A stretch of 57,326 bases of DNA from Candidatus Competibacteraceae bacterium (GCA_007695245.1 REEE01000240.1:1-57326), one strand, 5' to 3'. Shown: positions 9,574 to 19,570, counted from the first letter of the stretch. Notes: generated from the sequence alone by a model not told the origin. Translations and numbers: made by a program.

Positions 9574-10539
9574 TTACATCCAGCCTTTTTCCTGGTAGTA
9601 CTTCACGGCGCCGTCGTGCAGGGGCGCGGACAGGCCCGCCTCGATCATCCGTTCCGGATCCAGGTTTTCAAACGCGGGATGCAGTCTCTTGAAACGGTCG
9701 AAGTTGTCGAAGACCGCCTTGACCACCTGGTAGACGACGTCCTCCGTCAGGCTGGTGGACGAGACCAACGTCGCGGCGACGCCGAAAGTCGGGACATCCT
9801 CGGCGTTGCCGGGATACATGCCGCCAGGAATCGTCGAGGTCGCGTAGTAGGGGAATTCCGTGACCAGCTTGTCCACCTCCGGCCCGGTGACCGGCACCAG
9901 CACGGCACCGCAGGAGGATGCGGCTTCCTGGATGGAGCCATTCGGGTGACCGACCACGTAGAGCATGGCGTCGATCTTGTTGTCGCACAGCGCCTGGGCC
10001 TGTTCGGCCGCCCGCAATTCCGAAGCCAGGCGGAAGACGCTGGTATCCCAGCCTTTTTCGCGCATCAGCACGTCCATCGTGGCGCGCTGCCCGGAGCCGG
10101 GGTTACCGATGTTGACCCGCTTGCCCTTGAGGTCGTCGAAGGTCTTGATGCCGGCGTCCGGGCGGGCCATGACGGTGAAGGATTCCGGATGCGCCGAGAA
10201 CACGGCGCGCAGCGCTTCATTGGGGCCGGCGTCCGCGAAAGATTCCTCGCCTTTCATGGCCTTGTACTGTTGGTCGGACTGGACGATGCCCAGGTCCTGA
10301 TCCCCGGCCCGGATGGCGTTCAGGTTGGCCACCGAGCCACCGGTGGCCGGCGCCGTGCAGCGGATGCCGTGGTCGCTCTGGCCGCGGTTGACCAACTGGC
10401 AAACCGACTGCCCCACCACGTAATAGACGCCGGTCTGACCGCCGGTGCCGATGGTGATGAATTTCTCCTCGACGGCGTTCGCGGCACCCGCGCCCAGCAG
10501 CAGGGCGGCGGTCAAGGTTGCAATGGCAAGTTTTTTCAT
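9574..10539 (-). CDS. TRAP transporter solute-binding protein, TAXI family
   Basis: This is the periplasmic binding subunit of the importer encoded downstream. A signal peptide is clear: MKKLAIATLTAALLLGAGAANA followed by VEEKFITIGTGG. I therefore start at the ATG at 10539 rather than 13 codons upstream. The TAXI signatures ITIGTGGQTGVYY, GTGGSVANLNAIRAGDQDLGIVQSD and GKRVNIGNPGSGQRATMD are present. The protein has 321 residues, a normal length. A strong promoter (10679-10707) drives it with a leader of about 130 bases. Family members are often annotated as glutamate or dicarboxylate binders, but the ligand here is unknown. Confidence 0.92.
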   Translation of the reverse strand: MKKLAIATLTAALLLGAGAANAVEEKFITIGTGGQTGVYYVVGQSVCQLVNRGQSDHGIRCTAPATGGSVANLNAIRAGDQDLGIVQSDQQYKAMKGEESFADAGPNEALRAVFSAHPESFTVMARPDAGIKTFDDLKGKRVNIGNPGSGQRATMDVLMREKGWDTSVFRLASELRAAEQAQALCDNKIDAMLYVVGHPNGSIQEAASSCGAVLVPVTGPEVDKLVTEFPYYATSTIPGGMYPGNAEDVPTFGVAATLVSSTSLTEDVVYQVVKAVFDNFDRFKRLHPAFENLDPERMIEAGLSAPLHDGAVKYYQEKGWM

Positions 10540-10678
10540 AACGCGCTCTCTATATGGTGGAAAATCCAGCAAGGCCATTGGGTTTGGCTTGCCTCACGGT
10601 TGAGGGTGGCCATCCCGTTTTGTCGTATAAACCAGGCAAAACGCCATGATTCACAGGGAGTTTCACCCACGGTTATTG

Positions 10679-10707
10679 CTTATAATCAATCAGCACGGGG
10701 ATGTCCA
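10679..10707 (-). promoter_or_regulatory. sigma70-type promoter of the TRAP-TAXI-UspA operon
   Basis: On the minus strand TGGACA (10707-10702) and TATAAG (10684-10679) are separated by exactly 17 bases. Each differs from consensus at one position. Transcription would start near 10672, giving a leader of about 130 bases before the binding-protein ATG at 10539. Confidence 0.6.
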
Positions 10708-10724
10708 ATCATCTTGGTTGCGAT

Positions 10725-11837
10725 TTAGCGCCCCAACTTCGCGCGCCGCTTGCGCACGGCTTGGGCCAGTCGATCGAGCAATTGCACGGAATCCTCCCAA
10801 CCGATGCAGGGATCGGTGATGCTCTGCCCGTAGATCAGGGGTTGATCCAGCCGCAAATCCTGCCGGCCCTCGACCAGATGGGACTCCGCGGCCACCCCCA
10901 TGATGCGCGGATCGCCCGCGGCGATCTGCTCGGCGACCGCCGCGCCCGAGGTGAGTTGCTGCTTGAAACCTCCGGGGGTGTTCCCGTGGGACAGATCGAT
11001 CATCAGCCGCTCGGGTAGCTCGAACTTCGCGAGCTGGGCGCAGGCTGCTGCCACGCTCGCCGAATCGTAGTTCGGCTGGGCTCCTCCCCGCAGGATGATG
11101 TGGCAGTCGTTATTGCCCAAGGTATCGACGATCGCCACCTGCCCGGACTTATGCACCGACAGGAAGTGATGGCGTTGCCGGGCGGCCAGAATCGCCGCGG
11201 CCGCGATCTTTACGTTGCCGTCGGTGCCGTTCTTGAACCCGACGGCGGACGACAGGCCAGACGCCAGCTCCCGATGCACCTGCGATTCGGTGGTCCGCGC
11301 CCCGATCGCGCCCCAGGAAACCAGGTCGCCGATGTACTGGGGAGAGATCACGTCGAGGAACTCGCAGCCGGCGGGAACGCCCGCCTGATTGATGCGCACC
11401 AGCAGGTCGCGGGCGATGCGCAGCCCCTCGTTGATTCGGAAGCTGCCATTCAGGTAGGGATCGTTTATCAAGCCCTTCCACCCGACGGTGGTGCGCGGTT
11501 TTTCGAAATAGACGCGCATGATGATTTCCAGATCCTCGCCCAGTCGGTCGCGCTCCGCCTTGAGCCGGGTCGCGTATTCCAGCGCGGAAACCGGATCGTG
11601 AATGGAGCAAGGTCCGACGATCGCGAGGAGTCGGTCGGAGGCGCCGTGGACGATGTCGCGCACCTTGCCGCGGGTCTCCGAGATGAAGGTTTCCGCCGGG
11701 GTGTTCTTGATCGGAAAAAACTGGATCAGGTGCGCGGGTGGAGGCAGCGGTAGAATATTCTCGATGCGTTGGTCGTCGGTCGCCGAGGTCCGGTCGGTGG
11801 GCGGCGGCACCCACACATCATCGTGAAGAGGGGTCAT
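10725..11837 (-). CDS. 3-deoxy-7-phosphoheptulonate synthase (DAHP synthase, class I)
   Basis: DAHP synthase condenses PEP and erythrose 4-phosphate, the first step of aromatic amino acid synthesis. The 370-residue protein carries the AroF/G/H-type motifs IVGPCSIHDPVSALEYA, MRVYFEKPRTTVGWKG, GARTTESQVHRELASG, GFKNGTDG and IDLSHGN. The N-terminus is somewhat longer than E. coli AroG. I cannot assign feedback specificity for Phe, Tyr or Trp. It lies 89 bases downstream of oxyR. The gap is AT-rich and contains two TACAAT hexamers (11897-11908, minus strand) that could be -10 elements, though no good -35 is seen. Confidence 0.95.
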   Translation of the reverse strand: MTPLHDDVWVPPPTDRTSATDDQRIENILPLPPPAHLIQFFPIKNTPAETFISETRGKVRDIVHGASDRLLAIVGPCSIHDPVSALEYATRLKAERDRLGEDLEIIMRVYFEKPRTTVGWKGLINDPYLNGSFRINEGLRIARDLLVRINQAGVPAGCEFLDVISPQYIGDLVSWGAIGARTTESQVHRELASGLSSAVGFKNGTDGNVKIAAAAILAARQRHHFLSVHKSGQVAIVDTLGNNDCHIILRGGAQPNYDSASVAAACAQLAKFELPERLMIDLSHGNTPGGFKQQLTSGAAVAEQIAAGDPRIMGVAAESHLVEGRQDLRLDQPLIYGQSITDPCIGWEDSVQLLDRLAQAVRKRRAKLGR

Positions 11838-11926
11838 GAGCCATGCGTCTCCTGGAGAAGGTAAAGGTATCGGCCTTTCGGTCGATCGGGAAGGTAATTG
11901 TAATTGTATCTTTTTGAATAGATTGT

Positions 11927-12856
11927 TTATTCTAAAAACTGCACCGCCTCGCCCAGCGGACAGGCGCGGATCGCTTCGCCCAGCAAGGCGATAACCCGCT
12001 GGCGCGGAAAACTTTTACGCCAGGCCAGCGCCACGGTCCGAGTCGGCGCCGGCTCCGCGAACGGTCGGACGCTGAGCAGGTCGCTGGCATGGGCATAGCC
12101 GCTGACCGAGGTGTACGGCAACACCGTCACGCCGATGCCGGTCGCTACCATCAAACGGATGGTTTCCAGCGAACTGCCTTCCAAAGTTCTCTGCATGGTG
12201 TCCGAGGAAATGCTGAGTTGGTTGCATTCCGGGCAAAACCGCAACACCTGATCGCGGAAGCAGTGACCGGGGCCCAGCAGCAACAACTCTTGCTGGGCCA
12301 GGGTCGGCGCGTCGATGACCGTCTCCTGTTCCAGCGGGTGGCCGATCGGCATCAACACCACAAACGGCTCCTGGTACACCGCCCGCGTCCGCACTCCCGG
12401 TTCGTCGAAGGGCAGCGACAGAATCAACACATCCAGTTCGCCGTCCTTGAGTCGCTCGCTGAGGACCGCCGTATAGTTCTCTTCGATCTGCAACGGCATG
12501 TTGGGCGCGCGGCGGTGCAACCGCGGGATCAGATGCGGCAACAGATAGGGGCCGATGGTGTAAATGATCCCCAGCCGCAGCATTCCGGCCAGCTCGTCCT
12601 GGCCCTGGCTGGCCAATTGCCTGACGAGCGCCGCTTCTTCCAGCACCCGCTGCGCCTGGTCGACGATGCGCCGGCCGACCGGGGTGACGGCGACTTCGCC
12701 AGGACTGCGTTCGAACAGCGTGACGCCCAGCTCCTCCTCCAGCTTGCGCACCGCCACGCTCAAGGTGGGCTGGCTGATGTGGCAGGATTCGGCGGCACGG
12801 CCGAAGTGCCGCGCGCGCGCGACGGCGACGATGTAGCGTAATTCGTTAAGAGTCAT
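11927..12856 (-). CDS. oxyR: hydrogen peroxide sensor, LysR-type regulator OxyR
   Basis: OxyR activates peroxide defence genes when H2O2 oxidises a cysteine pair. The 309-residue protein begins with a LysR winged helix (ELRYIVAVARARHFGRAAESCHISQPTLS). The redox pair C199 and C208 is present in GHCFRDQVLRFC, at the same numbering as the E. coli protein. It is divergent from the isocitrate dehydrogenase gene across 176 bases, where LysR-type regulators often bind. DAHP synthase follows on the same strand. Confidence 0.93.
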   Translation of the reverse strand: MTLNELRYIVAVARARHFGRAAESCHISQPTLSVAVRKLEEELGVTLFERSPGEVAVTPVGRRIVDQAQRVLEEAALVRQLASQGQDELAGMLRLGIIYTIGPYLLPHLIPRLHRRAPNMPLQIEENYTAVLSERLKDGELDVLILSLPFDEPGVRTRAVYQEPFVVLMPIGHPLEQETVIDAPTLAQQELLLLGPGHCFRDQVLRFCPECNQLSISSDTMQRTLEGSSLETIRLMVATGIGVTVLPYTSVSGYAHASDLLSVRPFAEPAPTRTVALAWRKSFPRQRVIALLGEAIRACPLGEAVQFLE

Positions 12857-13032
12857 GAAAATACCGTTCCTGTCGAATGAGTTCCGGCCGCGCCCCGCGC
12901 CCCGCCAGCATGGACACCGATCACGTTTGCGTGTAGTTTATGCGCCGATTTCCGCGCTTCTGGCGACCCTGCCCCAGCCACCGCGCAACCGATCAATCCC
13001 CCTGTGGAACTTAACAAGGAGAAGGAGGGCTC

Positions 13033-14796
13033 ATGGCCTACCAGCATATTTGCATCCCCACCAGCGGTGAAAAAATTACGGTCAAGGATGGCAATCTACA
13101 CGTTCCCGATCAACCCATCGTCGGCTATGTGGAAGGCGATGGCATCGGTCCGGATATCACCCGGGCCTCGCTGCGGGTCTGGGACGCGGCGGTCGAGGAA
13201 GCTTATGGCGGCCAGCGCAAGATCCACTGGTGCGAAATCTTTCTGGGCGAGAAGGCGGCGGAAATTTACGACGGCAACTACTTCCCCGACGAAACCCTGG
13301 AGGCCATCAAGGAGCTGGTCGTCGCCGTCAAGGGTCCCCTGACCACCCCGGTCGGCGGCGGGTTCCGCTCGCTGAACGTGGCGCTGCGCCAGGATCTGGA
13401 CCTGTACGCCTGCGTTCGTCCGGTGCGCTACTACCCCGGCGTGCCCTCGCCGATGCGCCATCCCGAAAAGGTGGACGTGATCATCTTCCGCGAGAACACC
13501 GAAGACGTCTACGCCGGCATCGAATACCAGTCCGGCTCGCCCGAGAACGCCAAGCTGGCCAAATTCCTGCGCGAGGAAATGGGCGCGACCTTTTTCGACG
13601 AGGCCGGCCTGGGCATCAAGCCGATTTCCCCGTTCGCCTCCAAGCGACTGGTGCGCAAGGCCATCCAGTATGCCATCGACCACGGTCGCGACAGCGTGAC
13701 CCTGGTGCATAAGGGCAACATCATGAAGTTCACGGAAGGTGCCTTCCGGAACTGGGGCTACGAACTGGCGCGCGACGAGTTTCCGGATCAGACCATCACC
13801 GAAAACGAACTGTACAGCGTCTACGGTGGCAAGCAACCGCCGGGTAAGGTGGTGATCAAGGATCGCATCGCCGACATCATCTTCCAGTTACTGCAACTAC
13901 GGCCGGAAGAGTTCTCGGTACTGGCCACCATGAATCTGAACGGCGATTATCTATCCGACGCGGTGGCGGCGGAAGTGGGCGGCATGGGCATCGCCCCCGG
14001 CTCCAACATGGCCGATCACATCGCCGTGTTCGAAGCCACCCACGGCACCGCCCCCAAGTACGCCAACCTGGATAAGGTCAATCCCGGTTCGCTGATGCTG
14101 TCCGGGGTGATGATGTTGCAGTACATGGGTTGGAAGGAAGCCTCTGATCTGATTGAAACCGCGCTGACCCAGGTCATCGCCGACAAGACCGTGACCTACG
14201 ACTTCGCCCGGCAGATGGACGGTGCCACCGAGGTGCCCACCAGCCAGTTCGGCGATCTGATCATCGCCAAGATCAAGGCGCATGGAGCGACCCTGCGCGC
14301 CGAGGCCGAACGGCGGCGGCAGGCGCAAGAGGCCGAACGCCGGGCCCTGGAAGCCCAGCGGGTCGCCGATCCGTTGCAGGCGATGCTGGCCTCGGGCCGT
14401 ATGCCGACCACCGTAGGCGGCATCATGGTGCCGATCGTCACGGTCAAGAACGATGACTTGGTGAACGTCGCCATGCATGTGATGATCGAAAGCGGCGTGA
14501 ACGCGGTGATGGTCGAACCCGACGCCAGCGGTCAATGGGGCATCATGACCGACCGCGACGTACTGAAGAAGATCATCAGCGTCAATCGGTCGCCGGCGCG
14601 GGTTCCGGTCGGCGAGGTGGCCAACCGGCCGTTGGTGACGGTCAAGCGCGAGATGTCGCTGGCCGAGGCTTCGCAGCGAATGGCCGAGGCTAACGTCCGC
14701 CGGGTGGTGGTGGAAATGGATGGCAAGCCGGTGGGCATGGTTACCGACAACGACCTGTTCCGCGCCGTAGAAGTGTTCGGCTGGGGCGAGGTCTGA
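13033..14796 (+). CDS. icd: NADP-dependent isocitrate dehydrogenase fused to a CBS domain pair
   Basis: Residues 1-415 are a complete Icd, which oxidises isocitrate to 2-oxoglutarate in the TCA cycle. Motifs include [57 protein letters not shown] and [11 protein letters not shown]113, the residue phosphorylated by AceK in E. coli, is kept at the same number. After residue 415 comes a charged, probably helical linker rich in Ala, Glu and Arg. Residues about 457-587 then form two CBS motifs (PIVTVKNDD...[12 protein letters not shown] and PLVTVKREM...[15 protein letters not shown]). Ordinary Icd stops near 417 residues. CBS pairs usually bind adenine nucleotides, so energy-state control is a reasonable inference. 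An excellent ribosome site (AAGGAGAAGGAGGG) precedes the ATG. Confidence 0.93.
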   Translation: MAYQHICIPTSGEKITVKDGNLHVPDQPIVGYVEGDGIGPDITRASLRVWDAAVEEAYGGQRKIHWCEIFLGEKAAEIYDGNYFPDETLEAIKELVVAVKGPLTTPVGGGFRSLNVALRQDLDLYACVRPVRYYPGVPSPMRHPEKVDVIIFRENTEDVYAGIEYQSGSPENAKLAKFLREEMGATFFDEAGLGIKPISPFASKRLVRKAIQYAIDHGRDSVTLVHKGNIMKFTEGAFRNWGYELARDEFPDQTITENELYSVYGGKQPPGKVVIKDRIADIIFQLLQLRPEEFSVLATMNLNGDYLSDAVAAEVGGMGIAPGSNMADHIAVFEATHGTAPKYANLDKVNPGSLMLSGVMMLQYMGWKEASDLIETALTQVIADKTVTYDFARQMDGATEVPTSQFGDLIIAKIKAHGATLRAEAERRRQAQEAERRALEAQRVADPLQAMLASGRMPTTVGGIMVPIVTVKNDDLVNVAMHVMIESGVNAVMVEPDASGQWGIMTDRDVLKKIISVNRSPARVPVGEVANRPLVTVKREMSLAEASQRMAEANVRRVVVEMDGKPVGMVTDNDLFRAVEVFGWGEV

Positions 14797-14824
14797 TCCT
14801 GGCTGGCTGACGCCGCATCACCGC

Positions 14825-14868
14825 GCGGCGTTCGCGTCCCTTTGTATGGAGCTTGGCGCGAACGCCGC
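14825..14868 (+). terminator. 12-bp stem hairpin after the icd-CBS gene
   Basis: GCGGCGTTCGCG (14825-14836) and CGCGAACGCCGC (14857-14868) are perfect inverted repeats with a 20-base loop. No T-run follows, so it may be a weak terminator, an mRNA-stabilising structure or an operator. Confidence 0.4.
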
Positions 14869-14897
14869 ACTTCATCGATCTCCGGAAGTTTCCCGTC

Positions 14898-15758
14898 ATG
14901 TCCAGTCCCGCTGACCGACTGCACGCCCTGCTCGCGCGACCCGGTTTGTTGCTCATGCCCGGCTGTCACGACGCCCTGTCCGCCAAGCTCATCGAAGAAG
15001 CCGGGTTCCCGCTGGCCTTCATGAGCGGTTTCGCCGTCTCCGCCGCCCGGTTGGCCCTGCCCGACACCGGCCTGATCTCCTATGGAGAAATGGTCGACCA
15101 GGGTCGGAATCTGTGCGCCAGCGTCTCGATTCCGGTGATCGGCGACGGCGACACCGGCTTCGGTAACCCGCTCAACGTCCGACGTACCGTGCAAGGCTAC
15201 GCTCGGGCCGGTTTCGCCGGCATCATGATCGAGGATCAGGTGTCGCCCAAGCGCTGCGGCCATACCCGAGGCAAGGCGGTGCTGCCCCGAGAGGAGGCGC
15301 GGCTGCGCCTGCAAGCGGCGGTGGACGCGCGCGCGGAGGGAGCCGACATTCTGATCATGGCCCGCACCGACGCCCGCGCCACCGACGGGCTGGATGAGGC
15401 GATCGAGCGTTGCCGCGATTTTGCCGCCATCGGCGCGGACATCACTTTTCTGGAAGCTCCGGAAAGCGAAGCCGAGATGCGCCGCTATTGCGCGGAAGTC
15501 CCCGGCCCCAAGATGGCTAACCTGATCGAATTCGGCAAGACGCCGGTGCTGCCGCCGGCGCAACTGGAAGCGATCGGCTACCAGATCGCCGTTTACCCGT
15601 TGACGCTGTTGAATGTCTCGATCAAAGCGATGCGCGCCGCCTTGCGGCAACTGCGCGAGGGCCAGGCGCCCGAGGTGTTGGACTTCGAGACACTCACGGC
15701 GGCGGTGGGTTTTCCAGAATACTACGCCGGCGAAACCCGGTACCGTTGCGAGCGCTGA
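14898..15758 (+). CDS. isocitrate lyase / PEP mutase superfamily enzyme (methylisocitrate-lyase-like)
   Basis: The 286-residue protein is a short member of the ICL/PEPM superfamily, which makes or breaks C-C or C-P bonds next to carboxylates. The start MSSPADRLHALLARPG and the segment GDGDTGFGN are typical. SPKRCGH contains C120, the residue acting as general acid in isocitrate and 2-methylisocitrate lyases; oxaloacetate decarboxylases of this family lack it. A lyase is therefore more likely than a mutase or decarboxylase, but the substrate is not fixed. It lies about 100 bases after the isocitrate dehydrogenase fusion, which fits a role near the TCA, glyoxylate or propionate branch. The ATG at 14898 is preferred over an upstream TTG. 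Confidence 0.85.
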   Translation: MSSPADRLHALLARPGLLLMPGCHDALSAKLIEEAGFPLAFMSGFAVSAARLALPDTGLISYGEMVDQGRNLCASVSIPVIGDGDTGFGNPLNVRRTVQGYARAGFAGIMIEDQVSPKRCGHTRGKAVLPREEARLRLQAAVDARAEGADILIMARTDARATDGLDEAIERCRDFAAIGADITFLEAPESEAEMRRYCAEVPGPKMANLIEFGKTPVLPPAQLEAIGYQIAVYPLTLLNVSIKAMRAALRQLREGQAPEVLDFETLTAAVGFPEYYAGETRYRCER

Positions 15759-15900
15759 CCGGCGCTTGAGGACCAGCGGGCGACCTGATCAGAAATCGTG
15801 GTCCCCGACCAAGGATGATCGCCTCCCGATCCCACCGAACCCACGCCTTTCAACCCTAAATTTTTGCCATAAGAAAAGCCCTGCGGTACATTTCTTCCGA

Positions 15901-15924
15901 TGACATCCGTGACGATCGATGTCA
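15901..15924. promoter_or_regulatory. inverted repeat upstream of dksA, possible operator
   Basis: TGACATC (15901-15907) and GATGTCA (15918-15924) are perfect inverted repeats with a 10-base spacer, about 80 bases before the dksA start. No regulator can be named. Confidence 0.3.
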
Positions 15925-16002
15925 GCATCGCGTCGGACGGATCGACTGCCGTTCCGCCGCCCCAGTGTCGTGCATTTATTGTGCATTCAGGAGGGAATCG
16001 CG

Positions 16003-16446
16003 ATGGTCGCCACCAATCCGCTCGAGCAGGGAAAGTCCATGTCCTATCAGCCCACCGAGGGCGAGGAATACATGGACGCGCAGCAACGGGCTTATTTCCG
16101 CAACATCCTGCTGGACTGGAAACAAAGCCTGCTGCACGAAGTGGACCGCACGGTCAACCACATGCAGGACGAAGCCACTGCTTTCCCCGATCCCAACGAC
16201 CGCGCCACCCAGGAGGAAGAATTCAGCCTGGAGTTGCGCACGCGTGACCGGGAACGCAAGCTGCTGAAAAAGATCGACGAGTCTCTGGCGCAGATCGACA
16301 ACGGCGATTATGGCTACTGCGAAACCTGCGGCATCGAGATCGGTCTGCCGCGCATGCAGGCCCGCCCGACCGCCACTTTGTGTATCGACTGCAAGATGCT
16401 GGAAGAAATTCGCGAAAAGCAGGGCAATGGTTCGTCGCTAGCCTGA
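16003..16446 (+). CDS. dksA: RNA polymerase-binding transcription factor DksA
   Basis: DksA enters the RNA polymerase secondary channel and, with ppGpp, represses rRNA promoters and activates amino acid genes. The 147-residue protein has the coiled-coil tip acidic pair D63 and D66 in FPDPNDRATQEEEF. The zinc finger ligands are C106, C109, C127 and C130. The start at 16003 has AGGAGG upstream; a longer in-frame extension has no support. The stop is directly followed by an ATG in the gluQ frame, the classic dksA-gluQ arrangement. Confidence 0.96.
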   Translation: MVATNPLEQGKSMSYQPTEGEEYMDAQQRAYFRNILLDWKQSLLHEVDRTVNHMQDEATAFPDPNDRATQEEEFSLELRTRDRERKLLKKIDESLAQIDNGDYGYCETCGIEIGLPRMQARPTATLCIDCKMLEEIREKQGNGSSLA

Positions 16447-16470
16447 ATGCGTCCGCCCCACCCGGCGATT

Positions 16471-16481
16471 CTCCCACAAGG
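16471..16481 (+). repeat. third copy of CTCCCACAAGG, before gluQ
   Basis: The same 11-mer that is duplicated in the ribF tail lies between the dksA stop and the gluQ start, 11 bases before the chosen ATG. Confidence 0.5.
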
Positions 16482-16491
16482 CTCCCCCCCG

Positions 16492-17457
16492 ATGGCGCGC
16501 GGCCGTTTCGCGCCCTCGCCGACCGGACCTTTGCACGCGGGCTCGCTGGTAGCCGCCCTGGGCAGTTATCTGGCGGCGCGCCAGCAGGGCGGCCAATGGT
16601 GGGTCCGCATTGAGGACGTGGATACTCCGCGCACGGTTCCGGGCGCGGCCGACGCCATTCTGCGCGCTTTGGAACGCTGCGCGCTGTTCTGGGACGGTCC
16701 GGTGCTGTACCAGAGCCGGCGGACGGAACGCTATCAGGCGGCGTTAGAGTCCCTGGTCGCCGCGGGATTGGCTTATCCCTGCACCTGCACGCGGCGGGAA
16801 CTGGCCCATCAGCCCCGCGCCCGCGACGGCGGCCCGATCTATCCGGGAACCTGTCGCGGCGGCGTCAGCCGACCGGACCGGCCCCGCGCCATGCGCTTTC
16901 GCGTCGCCGCTACGTCCGTGGAGTTTCAGGACGCGCTACAGGGTCTTTATCGCCAGCACCTGGCCAGCGAAGTCGGCGATTTCGTTCTCCGCCGCGCTGA
17001 CGGGCTGTTCGCCTACCAACTCGCCGTGGTCGTGGACGACGCCGACCAGGGCATCACCCAGGTGGTGCGCGGCAGCGACCTGCTCGATTCCACCCCCCGC
17101 CAGATCGATCTGCAACGCCGGTTGGGTCTGCCTACCCCCGCTTACGCTCATTTGCCGGTGGCGCTGGACGCCTGCGGCGAAAAATTGAGCAAACAAACCC
17201 ATGCGCCGCCGCTGGACGAGCGCCAGCCGAGTCCGGCCCTGGTCGCCGCGCTGCGCTTTCTGGGGCAGCAACCGCCCCCAGAACTGGAACGGGAAACGCC
17301 CGCGCTCATTGTCAGTTGGGCGCTGGCGCATTGGCGGCTGGAAAGGGTGCCCACGGTTTTGGCGCGAGGTTGGGAACACCCGCCGGTTCATGAGCCCATC
17401 TCACTCGCATCGATGCAATCGAGCAACGCTGTAGACAATACCCAGACCATGAACTAG
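16492..17457 (+). CDS. gluQ: glutamyl-Q tRNA(Asp) synthetase
   Basis: GluQ is a shortened glutamyl-tRNA synthetase that attaches glutamate to queuosine of tRNA-Asp. From the ATG at 16492 it has 321 residues. It begins [21 protein letters not shown], the HIGH-like box, and carries KLSKQ in place of KMSKS. A zinc site CTCTRREL...YPGTC is visible and the anticodon-binding domain is absent. An in-frame ATG at 16447 touches the dksA stop and would add 15 residues (ILPQGSPP) encoded by the CTCCCACAAGG repeat, so I think it is less likely. Co-transcription with dksA is probable. Confidence 0.92.
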   Translation: MARGRFAPSPTGPLHAGSLVAALGSYLAARQQGGQWWVRIEDVDTPRTVPGAADAILRALERCALFWDGPVLYQSRRTERYQAALESLVAAGLAYPCTCTRRELAHQPRARDGGPIYPGTCRGGVSRPDRPRAMRFRVAATSVEFQDALQGLYRQHLASEVGDFVLRRADGLFAYQLAVVVDDADQGITQVVRGSDLLDSTPRQIDLQRRLGLPTPAYAHLPVALDACGEKLSKQTHAPPLDERQPSPALVAALRFLGQQPPPELERETPALIVSWALAHWRLERVPTVLARGWEHPPVHEPISLASMQSSNAVDNTQTMN

Positions 17458-17555
17458 AAATAATGAAATTTCCGAATCAGGCGCCCGGGGCATCCTCACC
17501 GACGCTTGCGTCGAACCCGTCATGCCGATCACCACCATAAAGGAGCAACACCATA

Positions 17556-19493
17556 ATGTCTGACGCCAAACTGTATCCCGTGCCTGCCGAAGTCGCCGCT
17601 CACGCCTGGATCAACGACGAGCAATACCAAGCCATGTACCAGCGCTCGATCGATGATCCGGAAGGCTTCTGGGCGGAGCAGGCCGAGCAATTCGTCACCT
17701 GGTTCAAGCCCTGGAACAAAGTCTTGGACTGGGATTTCACCAAGGGCCACATCCGCTGGTTCGAGGGTGCCACGCTCAACGTCAGTTACAACTGCCTGGA
17801 TCGCCACCTGGAAACCCGCGGCGATCAGGTCGCCATCATCTGGGAAGGCGACAATCCCGCCGAGGACAAGAAGGTCACGTACCGGCAACTGCATGAAGAC
17901 GTCTGCAAGTTCGCCAACGTGCTCAAGGGTCTGGGCGTCAAGAAAGGGGATCGCATCTGCATCTACATGCCGATGATTCCCGAAACGGCGGTCGCCATGC
18001 TGGCCTGCACGCGGATCGGCGCTGTCCACTCGATCGTGTTCGGCGGGTTCTCGCCGGATTCGCTGAAGGATCGCATCCTCGACGCGACCTGCAACCTGGT
18101 CATCACCTCCGACGAAGGTCTGCGCGGCGGGCGCACGGTGCCGATGAAGGCCAATATCGACAAGGCCCTGACCAGTACGCCGAGCGTCCAGAAGACCGTG
18201 GTGGTCAAGCGCACCGGCGGCGACGTCGCCTGGGTCGAAGGCCGCGACGTGTGGTATCACGAACTGATGGCGCAAGCCTCCGCCGATTGCCCGCCGGAGC
18301 ACATGGACGCCGAAGACCCGCTGTTCATCCTCTACACCTCCGGCTCCACCGGCAAGCCCAAGGGCGTGCTGCACACCACCGGCGGCTATCTGCTGCACAC
18401 GGCGATCACCCATAAGTACATCTTCGATTATCACGACGGCGACATTTACTGGTGTACCGCCGACGTGGGCTGGGTGACCGGCCACTCCTACATCGTCTAC
18501 GGCCCGCTGGCCAACGGCGCGACCTCGCTGATGTTCGAAGGCATCCCGACCTATCCCAACGTCAGCCGGTTCTGGGAAGTGGTGGACAAGCATCAGGTCA
18601 ATATCTTCTACACCGCGCCGACCGCGATCCGCTCGCTGATGCGCGAGGGTGAGGAGCCGGTCAAGCGCACCTCCCGCAAGAGCCTGCGGCTGCTGGGTTC
18701 GGTGGGCGAGCCGATCAATCCCGAAGCCTGGGAGTGGTACTACCACAACGTCGGTGACGGGCGCTGCCCGATCGTGGACACCTGGTGGCAGACCGAAACC
18801 GGCGGCATCCTGATCACCCCGCTGCCCGGCGCCACCGCGCTGAAGCCCGGTTCCGCCACGCGGCCGTTCTTCGGCGTGTGCCCGGCCCTGGTGGATGCCG
18901 AGGGCCAATTCCTGGAAGGCGCCACCGACGGCAACCTGGTCATCACTCACCCGTGGCCGGGGATCATGCGCTCGGTGTACGGCGACCACCAGCGGTTCAT
19001 CGACACCTACTTCGCCATGTACAAGGGCCTGTACTTCACCGGCGACGGCGCCCGGCGCGATGAGGACGGTTACTGGTGGATCACCGGCCGGGTGGACGAC
19101 GTGATCAACGTCTCCGGCCACCGCATGGGCACCGCCGAGGTCGAATCGGCCCTGGTGCTGCACCCGGCGGTCGCCGAAGCCGCGGTGGTCGGCTTCCCGC
19201 ACGACATCAAGGGTCAGGGCATCTACGCTTACGTCACGCTGAAGGTCGGCATCGAACCGACCGATGCCCTACGCAAGGAACTCATCGCTCACGTTCGCAA
19301 GGAAATCGGCCCCATCGCCAGTCCGGATGCCCTGCAATGGGCGCCCGGTCTGCCCAAGACCCGTTCCGGCAAGATCATGCGCCGCATCCTGCGCAAGATC
19401 GCCGCCAACGAAGTCGATCAACTGGGCGATACCTCGACGCTGGCCGATCCGAACGTGGTCACCGATCTGGTCGACAACCGCGCGGTCAAGTAA
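17556..19493 (+). CDS. acs: acetyl-CoA synthetase (AMP-forming)
   Basis: Acs activates acetate to acetyl-CoA through acetyl-AMP, the high-affinity route for acetate use. The 645-residue protein has the adenylate motif [29 protein letters not shown] and the C-terminal [14 protein letters not shown]. In that motif K606 corresponds to the lysine switched off by acetylation in Salmonella (K609). AAAGGAG precedes the ATG. A strong terminator follows at 19540-19570. With the ActP-like symporter at 24652 it gives this organism an acetate uptake and activation pair. Confidence 0.97.
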   Translation: MSDAKLYPVPAEVAAHAWINDEQYQAMYQRSIDDPEGFWAEQAEQFVTWFKPWNKVLDWDFTKGHIRWFEGATLNVSYNCLDRHLETRGDQVAIIWEGDNPAEDKKVTYRQLHEDVCKFANVLKGLGVKKGDRICIYMPMIPETAVAMLACTRIGAVHSIVFGGFSPDSLKDRILDATCNLVITSDEGLRGGRTVPMKANIDKALTSTPSVQKTVVVKRTGGDVAWVEGRDVWYHELMAQASADCPPEHMDAEDPLFILYTSGSTGKPKGVLHTTGGYLLHTAITHKYIFDYHDGDIYWCTADVGWVTGHSYIVYGPLANGATSLMFEGIPTYPNVSRFWEVVDKHQVNIFYTAPTAIRSLMREGEEPVKRTSRKSLRLLGSVGEPINPEAWEWYYHNVGDGRCPIVDTWWQTETGGILITPLPGATALKPGSATRPFFGVCPALVDAEGQFLEGATDGNLVITHPWPGIMRSVYGDHQRFIDTYFAMYKGLYFTGDGARRDEDGYWWITGRVDDVINVSGHRMGTAEVESALVLHPAVAEAAVVGFPHDIKGQGIYAYVTLKVGIEPTDALRKELIAHVRKEIGPIASPDALQWAPGLPKTRSGKIMRRILRKIAANEVDQLGDTSTLADPNVVTDLVDNRAVK

Positions 19494-19539
19494 CTCCGCG
19501 TCCATGAACCAACAATAATAACGACGTTTCACGCCTGAG

Positions 19540-19570
19540 CCCGGTCCCGCCCCGAGGGACCGGGTTTTTT
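19540..19570 (+). terminator. Rho-independent terminator of acs
   Basis: CCCGGTCCC (19540-19548) pairs with GGGACCGGG (19556-19564) and is followed by six T. Confidence 0.85.

Noticed and set aside
9304-10728. 474-codon plus-strand frame across the TAXI protein gene
   Set aside because: The opposite strand encodes a signal peptide and TAXI motifs. This frame crosses the promoter and two gene boundaries and has no family features.
14853-14897. Upstream TTG start for the ICL-superfamily enzyme
   Set aside because: It would begin inside the right arm of a hairpin and adds residues not typical for the family. The ATG at 14898 gives the normal N-terminus.
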